Shown here: positions 1 through 5,613 of the stretch, in pieces | How the letters are laid out: each line of letters starts with the position of its first letter | Numbering within the stretch: the stretch's first letter is position 1 | Source of the DNA: Chloroflexota bacterium | Lineage (GTDB): Bacteria > Chloroflexota > Anaerolineae > Anaerolineales > UBA11579 | NCBI GenBank assembly: GCA_003486225.1 | Contig: DNGN01000275.1 | Span: 6,076-11,688 of the forward strand | Direction: 5' to 3' | DNA: 5,613 nucleotides | The notes under the pieces: model-generated | Told to the model about the DNA's origin: nothing | Seen by the model: only the letters and a program-made list of their open reading frames with translations | Database searches by the model: none | Translations under genes and position numbers: made by a program

Positions 1-495
1 ACTGTCCAGCGTATGTTGGACTTTTACCGGCCAGGGGCTCTGCAGAAACAAAAAACCAATATTGTTGATCTGATTGACAAAGTGCTGGCTCTGCTAGAAA
101 AACAACTTTCCACCCAAGGGGTTGAAGTCATTCAGGACTATGAAGCAAATTTACCCGAATTGCGTGTAGTCAGTAACCAGATCCAGCAAGTCTTTTTCAA
201 TCTTGTGCTGAATGCGATGGAAGTCATGCAGGAAGGCGGAAAGCTGTCGATTTCCGCAAAAGTAAACGGATCGCACTTATGGGTTGAATTTCAAGACACG
301 GGACCGGGGGTGGCATCAGAGATCCAAGATACAATTTTTGAACCGTTCGTCAGTTTGAATGAAGATGGCACTGGTTTAGGATTATCAGTCAGTTTCGGTA
401 TCCTTACCGCCCATGGTGGCAGCCTCGAACTGGTTCAGAATAAAAAGAAGGGAGCCTGTTTTAGAGTAATGATTCCATTGGAGGTTTCACAATGA
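1..495 (+). CDS. Sensor histidine kinase, C-terminal part (5' truncated by window edge)
   Basis: The reading frame is open from the first base (TVQRMLDFYRPG...) and ends at TGA 493-495, so this is the last 164 residues of a longer kinase. The visible start is the end of a dimerisation/phosphoacceptor helix; the phosphorylated His and any sensor domain lie off the window. A full HATPase_c domain follows (fragment numbering): N-box NLVLNA around residues 67-72, G1 box DTGPGV at 99-104, an IFEPF F-box near 112-116 and G2 box GTGLGL at 123-128. These bind ATP and Mg for autophosphorylation. The LDFYRPG junction and the QQVFFNLVLNA form resemble NtrB/AtoS-like soluble kinase cores; this is family knowledge, not proof. 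The stop overlaps the next start as ATGA, implying translational coupling to the response regulator, its likely partner. The input signal cannot be inferred. Confidence 0.93.
   Translation, partial: TVQRMLDFYRPGALQKQKTNIVDLIDKVLALLEKQLSTQGVEVIQDYEANLPELRVVSNQIQQVFFNLVLNAMEVMQEGGKLSISAKVNGSHLWVEFQDTGPGVASEIQDTIFEPFVSLNEDGTGLGLSVSFGILTAHGGSLELVQNKKKGACFRVMIPLEVSQ
480..485 (+). promoter_or_regulatory. Strong Shine-Dalgarno for the response regulator
   Basis: GGAGGT lies inside the last codons of the kinase, 6 nt before ATG 492. It fixes the start of the response regulator and supports coupled translation across the 4-nt overlap. Confidence 0.85.
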
Positions 496-1271
496 AAGGT
501 AAAATTCTTATTGTCGATGATGAGCGAAATACCAGGAAATCGCTGGAAGAAATTTTAAGACTCGAAGGATACGATGTTGAGTCCGTAGGGGATGGAAAAT
601 CTGCCGTTAAGGCCCTGGAAAATGGCCAATATGATCTCATGCTGCTTGACTTGAAGATGCAGGGTATGGATGGCCTTGAAGTCCTGGATTTTGCCACAAA
701 CAATGCACCAACATGCAAGGTAATTATGCTCACTGCACATGGATCCTTGGAATCCGCCATTCAAGCCCTACGGCAAGGAGCACATGATTACATTCTAAAG
801 CCGGCAAAACCAGAGGAATTGATCGCCAGTGTGAAAAAAGGCATCTCTGAGCGGCAAGATTCCGAACGGAAGCAGTTAATATTGGCTCAAATGGAGGCTT
901 CGATCCAGGAATTGAGGGAATCGGAGGGAACCGGAACCCCTGTAGAAATTTCTCGGACTGCGATGGTTTTGGGAAAGAACGTTAAGATCGATCTCGAGCG
1001 GCGAGAAATCTGGACCATTGAGGATGATAAAATCCAGCTGACACCAACCGAGGGTAAGCTCATGCAGGTGCTGCTGGAGAACAGGGGCAGGGTTCTCTCA
1101 CATAAAGATCTGGTTTTTTTGGTGCAGGGCTACCAAACTACGGATTGGGAAGCACCTGAGATCATGCGGCCATTGGTCAGCCGCCTTCGGCGTAAATTGT
1201 CCCAATTCGATGGCGGGGATGATTGGATTGTTAATGTGAGGGGAACCGGGTATGTATTTGATGGAAAATAG
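492..1271 (+). CDS. Response regulator, receiver plus OmpR-type winged helix
   Basis: This 259-residue cytoplasmic regulator has an N-terminal receiver (about 3-118) with acidic residues D9/D10, phosphoacceptor D53 in LLDLKMQGMDG, T81 and K103 (ILKPAKP), so all canonical phosphorylation residues are present. A charged, probably coiled linker (about 119-148) leads to a winged-helix domain (about 155-257) of Trans_reg_C type: LTPTEGKLMQVLLENRGRVL at 183-202 is the counterpart of the usual TxxEFxLL segment, the recognition helix is about 225-236 (MRPLVSRLRRKL), and the wing ends in NVRGTGYVF. The receiver looks more NtrC-like (LTAHGSLESAIQALRQGAHDYILKP) than OmpR-like, and the linker is longer than in classical OmpR/PhoB proteins. 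It probably acts as a DNA-binding transcription factor phosphorylated by the overlapping upstream kinase. The GGAGGT six bases before the ATG fixes the start. Target genes are unknown. Confidence 0.95.
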   Translation: MKGKILIVDDERNTRKSLEEILRLEGYDVESVGDGKSAVKALENGQYDLMLLDLKMQGMDGLEVLDFATNNAPTCKVIMLTAHGSLESAIQALRQGAHDYILKPAKPEELIASVKKGISERQDSERKQLILAQMEASIQELRESEGTGTPVEISRTAMVLGKNVKIDLERREIWTIEDDKIQLTPTEGKLMQVLLENRGRVLSHKDLVFLVQGYQTTDWEAPEIMRPLVSRLRRKLSQFDGGDDWIVNVRGTGYVFDGK

Positions 1272-1300
1272 AGGCTGACCCTACGAACTAACTGGATGTA

Positions 1301-1331
1301 AAAGAGGTGGGGTATGCCCCACCTCTTTTTT
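1301..1331 (+). terminator. Rho-independent terminator, possibly bidirectional
   Basis: A perfect 12-bp inverted repeat (AAAGAGGTGGGG / CCCCACCTCTTT) with a 4-nt TATG loop begins 30 nt after the response regulator stop and runs into six T residues (1326-1331). On the minus strand the same stem is followed by only four T (complement of 1300-1303). It could therefore also end the leftward operon, whose last stop codon is at 1376, though more weakly. It is the only clear hairpin I see in the 104-nt convergent gap. Confidence 0.9.
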
Positions 1332-1375
1332 GTCCAAAATCCAATCGGGTTCGCAGGTTTGATTTATTCCCGATT

Positions 1376-2380
1376 TTATTGGTCTCTTGAGCGCCAGATG
1401 TCTTCAGCAGAAATGCCACGCGGGGAACTAAGCCAGCCTAAAAAGCCGCCTTCTTTCTTTTTGGCCACCTCTTGTTTCTCAAAGCCAACCAGCAGCATGC
1501 TAAAAATCAGCAACCCTGCTCCAACCCATTGCGTCCAAACCAGGGATTCTCGCAGCCAAATTTGTGAAAGAATGAGGGTCACCAACAGTTCGCTGAGACC
1601 AAGCAGGGCTGTCTGGAGGCCTCCCAGATGTTTAACTCCTGTAAAAAGAGTTAGTCTGGAAAGGAAGGTAACCAGGGTAAGGGCTAAAATTAGCCACCAG
1701 GCACCTACGGCCGATATCTGTGAAAAATCTTGGATTTCCCCAAATATCAGGGACGCAGGGACTACAACGATGCTCATTGCCAATAGTGTGTAAAGGGTGA
1801 CGGTGGGGGCGGGGATATCGTAGAGCACCCGCTGGTTTATTGGAAGGTGCAAGGCGTATAAGGCTGAGGCGGCCAGCATCATCGCGGTTCCCAACCAGAC
1901 TTCGCTGGTGTTGTTTTTACCGGTTTGAACCAATAGTAGGACTGCAGGAATAGCAATGCACAAACGGATGACCGTGATACGGCTGATGGATTGCCGGTCA
2001 AGGAACATCCAGAAGGCTACAAAAAAGGGGTACAGTAAATAGAGCATCTGCCCCAAACCTGCATCAATTTTGCCTAATGCGTTGTAAAAGAAGATTGACC
2101 CGATCCCATTAATTACCCCAGCCAGCATGCATCCGATTAAACCAGCCGGGTAGATATATAGAAATTTACGCTGAAAAATGAACATCATCAGAAATAGCAA
2201 AGTAGTGGCCAGAATCGTCCTGAGCGCAACCACAGCCAGAGGCGAAACACCCAGGGCGATGGCTTTTTTGCCGAAGATGGGAGCCAATCCCAGAAAAAAC
2301 GCGGAAACCAGTGCCGCATTGATCCCTCTGACCCGGATGCTCTTTTCTTCCTTTTCTATGATCTGAATTGGCTTATCCAT
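1376..2380 (-). CDS. EamA/DMT-family inner-membrane transporter
   Basis: The 334-residue protein is very hydrophobic, with about ten predicted membrane segments (by eye near 18-37, 46-69, 77-98, 106-126, 135-153, 161-180, 191-213, 226-247, 255-275 and 282-300). It forms two EamA repeats (about 18-152 and 161-299), the usual layout of 10-TMS drug/metabolite transporters. Repeat 1 carries the typical ALGKIDAGLGQMLYLLYPFF segment; repeat 2 has LSELLVTLILSQIWLRESL with the common Glu near 278, whereas repeat 1 has Asp128 at the matching place. The superfamily includes exporters of amino acids and metabolites (RhtA, YdcZ/RarD relatives), but the substrate cannot be read from sequence. A soluble tail of about 34 residues follows the last helix, with basic (VAKKKE) and Gly/Trp-rich parts. 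I chose ATG 2380; an in-frame TTG at 2410 would add ten residues and start 4 nt after the upstream stop. Neither has a good Shine-Dalgarno. It is the last gene of the leftward operon, so it may export a product of the threonine-synthase-like enzyme (inference). Confidence 0.9.
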   Translation of the reverse strand: MDKPIQIIEKEEKSIRVRGINAALVSAFFLGLAPIFGKKAIALGVSPLAVVALRTILATTLLFLMMFIFQRKFLYIYPAGLIGCMLAGVINGIGSIFFYNALGKIDAGLGQMLYLLYPFFVAFWMFLDRQSISRITVIRLCIAIPAVLLLVQTGKNNTSEVWLGTAMMLAASALYALHLPINQRVLYDIPAPTVTLYTLLAMSIVVVPASLIFGEIQDFSQISAVGAWWLILALTLVTFLSRLTLFTGVKHLGGLQTALLGLSELLVTLILSQIWLRESLVWTQWVGAGLLIFSMLLVGFEKQEVAKKKEGGFLGWLSSPRGISAEDIWRSRDQ

Positions 2381-2414
2381 TTTTCGTCTTGGTGTGGTTA
2401 GTAAAGTCAATTAC

Positions 2415-4112
2415 TTATTTGGTCAGGGCGCGGACCTCTTCTAAGAGTTGTTCGCTCATAAAATCGCCTTTTTGCATCAGGGACTGGATCTGACCTTGAA
2501 GGCGTTCTTTCTCTTTGTTCGTCAGTTCCTGCGCAGTTACGACGATAACAGGTATCGTGGCGGTGGATGGGTCCTTGCGAAGCGCATCCAATACCGAAAA
2601 ACCATCCATCTCGGGCATCATCAGATCGAGGATGACCAGGTCTGGTTTCTCTGCTTTAATCAGCGTAAGAGCAGATTTACCATCCTCAGCTTCAAATAGG
2701 GCATATTCTCCCTGGGCTTGCAGGATGCGCCGAACCAGCTGGCGAACTTGGGGATGATCATCTACGATGGCAATCCTTTTATAGCGGTCGAAAGTAACGC
2801 GGTTGAGAGCCGCCAGCAAGCCATCCTCGGCAGGTATTTGGGTTTCGATACCTTTGAGCGGGAATTCGAAATCTTTTACCCAATTATCGCCAATGACTTC
2901 TTGTTCAACCGGGACTGTATGGCCTGTGCAGTTAACCACGATAACGTCGGTTGGTTTGACCTGACCGCTGCGCACCATTTTGATCAAACCGGCAAAAGCT
3001 ACCGCAGTGGCCGGCTCTACAGAAATTCCTTCCATTTTGGCAAGGATGTGCATGGCTTTGAAGGCCTCTTCGTCGGTGACACTTTCAAATGTTCCTCCAT
3101 TGGCTTTCAACATGCGTTCTCGCAAGAAGGTGTAAGTGCGACCGGGATCACCTGTTGCCAGAGTTGCGATATGTGTACTTGGGACTTTCACCGGGTCTGC
3201 AATCTCTTTACCCGCTTTCCAAGCATGGACCATGGGGGCACAGCCTTCAGCTTGAAGGTTGGCAAAGGCAGGGATTTTATCAACCAAACCCATGATTTGC
3301 AGTTCTGCAAACCCTTTAAGCACGCCGACAGGCCCGAGACCGCCGCTGACAGATTGGAAATACCAATCCGGTGCCCGCCAAACCGCATTTGGCTGGCCGG
3401 ATGTGTTCATTGTCCCTGGAGGGCCAAGGTAGGATGTCAGCTGCTCAGCGATTTCGAATGCAATGGTTTTCATTGAATCGACAGTCGTTATTGACCGCAC
3501 ACCTTTGTCAACATACAAGGCACGTTGGTGAGCGAATTGGGCTGCCACTTGTTTGGCTTGATCGTAATTCCCAGTCACCTTAACAACCTGGGTACCGTAG
3601 AGGGCTACTTCCCTCATCTTTACCGGGGGAACTAAACTGGTAATGAAAGCCCATAATTTAATGCCGGCTCTGGCGGCATAGGCTGAGTAGGAGATGGCCA
3701 CATTTCCTGTGGATGCAATGACAGCTTCTGTTACCCCGGCTTCCTTGAGCGCAGCGATGGTGACAGCAGCCTGGCGATCCTTGAAGGATGTTGTGGGTCC
3801 CTGTCGTTCGTCTTTAATGTAAATATTCGGGCAGCCAAGCATCATACCAAGATTTGCCGCACGAATTAAAGGCGTTCCACCTTCTCCGAGGGTAAGCTCT
3901 GGGTTAGGAGTTCGGACTGGTAAAAGTTCTTTATAGCGCCATAAGCCAAACGGCCGGTTTTTGATCAGGGAGAGAAATGTCTTTTTGAGGGTCTCAAAAT
4001 CATAAAGTGTTTCTCTCCATTCCCCACCACACTTGGGGCAGGCAACAGAAGTAGCGGTGTAAGGGGTTTTATGTCCGCAATCAATGCATTCAACTACGAA
4101 ATGAGAGGACAT
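2415..4112 (-). CDS. thrC: Threonine synthase-family PLP enzyme fused to a C-terminal receiver domain
   Basis: The 565-residue protein starts with a zinc ribbon (C9, C12, C25, C28), then a fold-type II PLP domain to about residue 407. GLWRYKELLPV, LGEGGTPL, the SFKDR loop with Schiff-base Lys111, ASTGN (133-137, cofactor-ring Asn), MKTIAFEIAEQL, the Gly-rich phosphate loop SGGLGPVG near 256-263 and EPATAVAFAGL all match threonine synthase, which converts O-phosphohomoserine to threonine. A linker (408-444) leads to a full receiver (445-565): acidic D451/D452, phosphoacceptor D496 in LDLMMPEMDG, T526 and K548. Family members usually end after the PLP domain, so the in-frame receiver is the odd part. 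The C-terminal motif reads TGHTVPVE instead of the usual TGHGLKD-like form, so the substrate could differ; a ThrC paralogue such as a cysteate-synthase-like enzyme is an alternative. ATG 4112 lies 10 nt after the kinase stop and just before the zinc ribbon; an in-frame TTG at 4136 would add eight residues. Its position between a hybrid kinase and a transporter suggests phospho-control of the enzyme (inference). Confidence 0.88.
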   Translation of the reverse strand: MSSHFVVECIDCGHKTPYTATSVACPKCGGEWRETLYDFETLKKTFLSLIKNRPFGLWRYKELLPVRTPNPELTLGEGGTPLIRAANLGMMLGCPNIYIKDERQGPTTSFKDRQAAVTIAALKEAGVTEAVIASTGNVAISYSAYAARAGIKLWAFITSLVPPVKMREVALYGTQVVKVTGNYDQAKQVAAQFAHQRALYVDKGVRSITTVDSMKTIAFEIAEQLTSYLGPPGTMNTSGQPNAVWRAPDWYFQSVSGGLGPVGVLKGFAELQIMGLVDKIPAFANLQAEGCAPMVHAWKAGKEIADPVKVPSTHIATLATGDPGRTYTFLRERMLKANGGTFESVTDEEAFKAMHILAKMEGISVEPATAVAFAGLIKMVRSGQVKPTDVIVVNCTGHTVPVEQEVIGDNWVKDFEFPLKGIETQIPAEDGLLAALNRVTFDRYKRIAIVDDHPQVRQLVRRILQAQGEYALFEAEDGKSALTLIKAEKPDLVILDLMMPEMDGFSVLDALRKDPSTATIPVIVVTAQELTNKEKERLQGQIQSLMQKGDFMSEQLLEEVRALTK

Positions 4113-4122
4113 CAGCAGTTCA

Positions 4123-5613
4123 TTACCTTTCTTCAATTTCGGTTAATTGTTTTAGAGCGTTTTCAAGGAAATTTATCAATTGCTTGCTTCTGAAATTGTC
4201 CTTCATCAAAATTTCCCGCTTGTTTTGTTCCAGCCTGGCACGGTCTTCAGCGGTTAGATCAGCTGCAGTTAATATTATGACCGGTAAACTTCTTAGCTGT
4301 GGGTCTCCCTGCATGGTTTCCAGAATTGAGAAGCCATCCAAATCAGGCATCATCAAATCTAGGATTACGCCATCTGGTTTGGAATCCTTGAGTTTTTCCA
4401 AGCCCTCAAAGCCTCCATTGGCATATGATAAGGTATATCCAGACTGATTCTGAAGTGCAATCTCAATCAATTGGAACACATTGGGATCATCATCAATCAC
4501 TAGAATTTCGTTGGTTTCATTTTCTGGAGGGAGCTGCAAGCGGTTGACTGCCTCAACAAGCTCATCTTCCAAAATTGGCTTTACCAGATAATCGACAGCA
4601 CCTAGCTGGTAGGCCCGGTCTCTTTCTTCTACGATGCTGCAGATGATCACTGGAATGTCCGCTGTGTCGGGATTTTTTTTGATTTCTTGGATCACCTGCC
4701 AGCCATCTTTATGCGGCATCATGATATCGAGAGTGATGGCATATGGTTTGATCTCCTTCAGGCGTGGGAGCACATTCTGAGGTTCTGTGATGGCGATGAC
4801 CTGGTATCCATGAGACCGCAAGTAACGTTTGTAAAGATCAATTACCTGATTGTCATCATCAATCGAGACGATAATTTTGGCATCTGGCATGATCTCTTCT
4901 TGGCCCTCATCAGAGGTCTTCTCCGGAATTTCAACCTGGGCCATGGGAATCGTAAACCAAAAATGCGATCCTTTGCCCACATGGCTATCAAGATCAATGA
5001 TACCCCCCTGCATCTCAACCAGCAGTTTGGTAATGGATAAGCCCAAGCCTGAACCTCCCACCTTGCGGGTGAGGGAAGAATCCACCTGGGAAAAGCGTTC
5101 AAATAGCTTCTCCTGATCCTCTTCAGCGATCCCAATACCTGTATCCGTGACGCCAATTTTCACCACGTTCTTTTCGGGTATGGGTTGGATAATTACTGAA
5201 ATGGTGCCTTCATCTGTGAATTTTGCGGCATTTTGGAGCAAGTTGAGTAATATCTGTCGGACCCGCGTGCGGTCGGCGTTCACGATTGGCACGCTTTCAG
5301 GGATCTCTGTAAGAAGTTTGATCGGTTTTTCTTTGATCAACCCTCGGGCAGTTGAAATCACGCTTTCTAGCACATCTTTCAACTGGATTTCTTCGATGTT
5401 CAGTTCCATCTTGCCTGCTTCAATCTTGGACAGGTCAAGGATGTTGTTGATCATATCGAGGAGGTGCTGACCAGAGTGATGGATTGCTTCGAGATCTTGT
5501 TGCTGAATCTCATTGATGGGCCCATCAATGCCCTTGAGGATCACCCTGGAAAAGCCAATAATCGAGTTAAGCGGAGTTCGCAGTTCATGACTCATATTGG
5601 CCAGGAATTCGCT
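4123..5613 (-). CDS. Hybrid histidine kinase, HisKA-HATPase_c-REC-REC (N-terminus off window)
   Basis: The frame is open to the right edge (SEFLANMSHELRTP...), so the visible 496 residues lack the start and any sensor domain. In fragment numbering, phosphoacceptor His9 sits in the H-box SHELRTPLN. HisKA continues to about 73 with INNILDLSKIEAGKMEL. HATPase_c (about 115-222) has N-box NLLQNAAKF, G1 DTGIGI (157-162), FERFSQVD and G2 GGSGLGL. Receiver 1 (about 245-358) has acidic residues near 252-254, D296 in LDIMMPHKDG, S326 and a canonical K345-P. Receiver 2 (about 369-490) has D374-376, D419 in LDLMMPDLDG, T449 and K471 followed by Asp rather than Pro. The protein ends without an HPt or DNA-binding domain. 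The Met in the H-box (5595) is not a credible start because the conserved motif continues upstream. Only 10 nt separate its stop from the threonine synthase-receiver fusion, so the two are probably co-transcribed and may share a phosphorelay (inference). Similar kinases are frequent in Chloroflexota and cyanobacteria. Confidence 0.95.
   Translation of the reverse strand, partial: SEFLANMSHELRTPLNSIIGFSRVILKGIDGPINEIQQQDLEAIHHSGQHLLDMINNILDLSKIEAGKMELNIEEIQLKDVLESVISTARGLIKEKPIKLLTEIPESVPIVNADRTRVRQILLNLLQNAAKFTDEGTISVIIQPIPEKNVVKIGVTDTGIGIAEEDQEKLFERFSQVDSSLTRKVGGSGLGLSITKLLVEMQGGIIDLDSHVGKGSHFWFTIPMAQVEIPEKTSDEGQEEIMPDAKIIVSIDDDNQVIDLYKRYLRSHGYQVIAITEPQNVLPRLKEIKPYAITLDIMMPHKDGWQVIQEIKKNPDTADIPVIICSIVEERDRAYQLGAVDYLVKPILEDELVEAVNRLQLPPENETNEILVIDDDPNVFQLIEIALQNQSGYTLSYANGGFEGLEKLKDSKPDGVILDLMMPDLDGFSILETMQGDPQLRSLPVIILTAADLTAEDRARLEQNKREILMKDNFRSKQLINFLENALKQLTEIEER
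4126..4131 (-). promoter_or_regulatory. Possible Shine-Dalgarno for the threonine synthase fusion
   Basis: On the minus strand GAAAGG precedes ATG 4112 by 13 nt, a long spacing, and overlaps the end of the kinase gene. The spacer holds the kinase stop as TAATG; that ATG (4123) is out of frame with the enzyme. This suggests reinitiation or coupled translation, with moderate to low certainty. Confidence 0.4.
5511..5530. repeat. Perfect 20-bp palindrome inside the kinase gene
   Basis: CATTGATGGG is followed directly by its exact reverse complement CCCATCAATG, with no spacer; the symmetry stops at 5510/5531. It encodes the GIDGPIN stretch after the first HisKA helix, a sequence common in this type of kinase. 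It could be a by-product of codon choice or a dyad protein-binding site; nothing here shows function. Confidence 0.6.

Noticed and set aside
461..760. A 99-codon minus-strand frame opposite the kinase/regulator junction
   Set aside because: It is antisense to conserved receiver sequence, Ser-rich, with no domain or ribosome site.
1332..1375. A search for a promoter or small RNA in the convergent gap
   Set aside because: Nothing beyond the terminator hairpin could be recognised; no convincing -35/-10 pair or second hairpin.
1314..1793. A 159-codon plus-strand frame starting inside the terminator
   Set aside because: It starts within the hairpin and runs antisense to the transporter gene; the translation is low-complexity Ser/Arg/Pro-rich, typical of the reverse of membrane-protein codons.
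2381..2410. N-terminal extension of the transporter from TTG 2410
   Set aside because: Possible, but it adds a hydrophilic ten-residue stretch without a Shine-Dalgarno; the ATG at 2380 is the more conservative choice. Kept as an alternative only.
2780..2900. The possibility that enzyme and receiver are two separate genes joined by a sequencing error
   Set aside because: The frame is open throughout, the linker has ordinary codon use, and I see no stop, start or ribosome site at the boundary. It cannot be fully excluded without read data.
2718..3476. A 252-codon open frame on the plus strand opposite the threonine synthase gene
   Set aside because: It is antisense to a gene with clear family motifs along its length, its translation shows no recognisable domain and is rich in Cys/His/Phe as expected of a shadow frame, and it has no convincing ribosome site.
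4113..4136. Start of the threonine synthase fusion at TTG 4136
   Set aside because: It would overlap the kinase end by 14 nt and has only a weak upstream ribosome site; ATG 4112 begins just ahead of the zinc ribbon with GAAAGG upstream.

Overview
The window is a bacterial chromosomal segment densely packed with signal-transduction genes, in two groups that converge on a shared terminator near position 1300. The histidine kinase H-box region at the right edge, the stacked receiver domains and the receiver-plus-winged-helix regulator resemble proteins common in Chloroflexota (Anaerolineae-like) and some cyanobacteria. The Chloroflexota assignment is an inference from protein style only; there is no rRNA or marker gene here. 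Base composition looks roughly balanced and even across the window, and I see no insertion sequence, tRNA, CRISPR array or other sign of recent transfer.

Left part, plus strand (1-1331): the C-terminal end of a sensor histidine kinase, cut by the left edge, overlaps by 4 nt (ATGA) a response regulator with an NtrC-like receiver and an OmpR-type winged-helix DNA-binding domain. This looks like an ordinary two-component pair. It is closed by a strong 12-bp-stem intrinsic terminator that may also work from the other side.

Right part, minus strand (5613 down to 1376): three tightly spaced genes that look like one operon, transcribed leftwards from beyond the right edge. First is a hybrid histidine kinase (HisKA, HATPase_c and two receivers; N-terminus off the window). 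Next is a threonine-synthase-family PLP enzyme (zinc ribbon and fold-type II PLP domain) with a complete receiver domain fused in frame to its C-terminus. Last is a ten-helix EamA/DMT-family transporter, a superfamily that includes amino-acid and threonine/homoserine exporters such as RhtA.

The main point of interest is the threonine synthase-receiver fusion. It lies directly downstream of a kinase whose last receiver is its close relative (about 45 of 105 aligned positions identical by hand count, without gaps). The operon contains no visible DNA-binding output and no HPt domain. A reasonable but untested hypothesis is that phosphorylation acts directly on an amino-acid biosynthetic enzyme, with a possible product exporter encoded alongside. 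The enzyme also differs from the usual family at its C-terminal TGHGLKD-like motif, so its substrate may not be O-phosphohomoserine.
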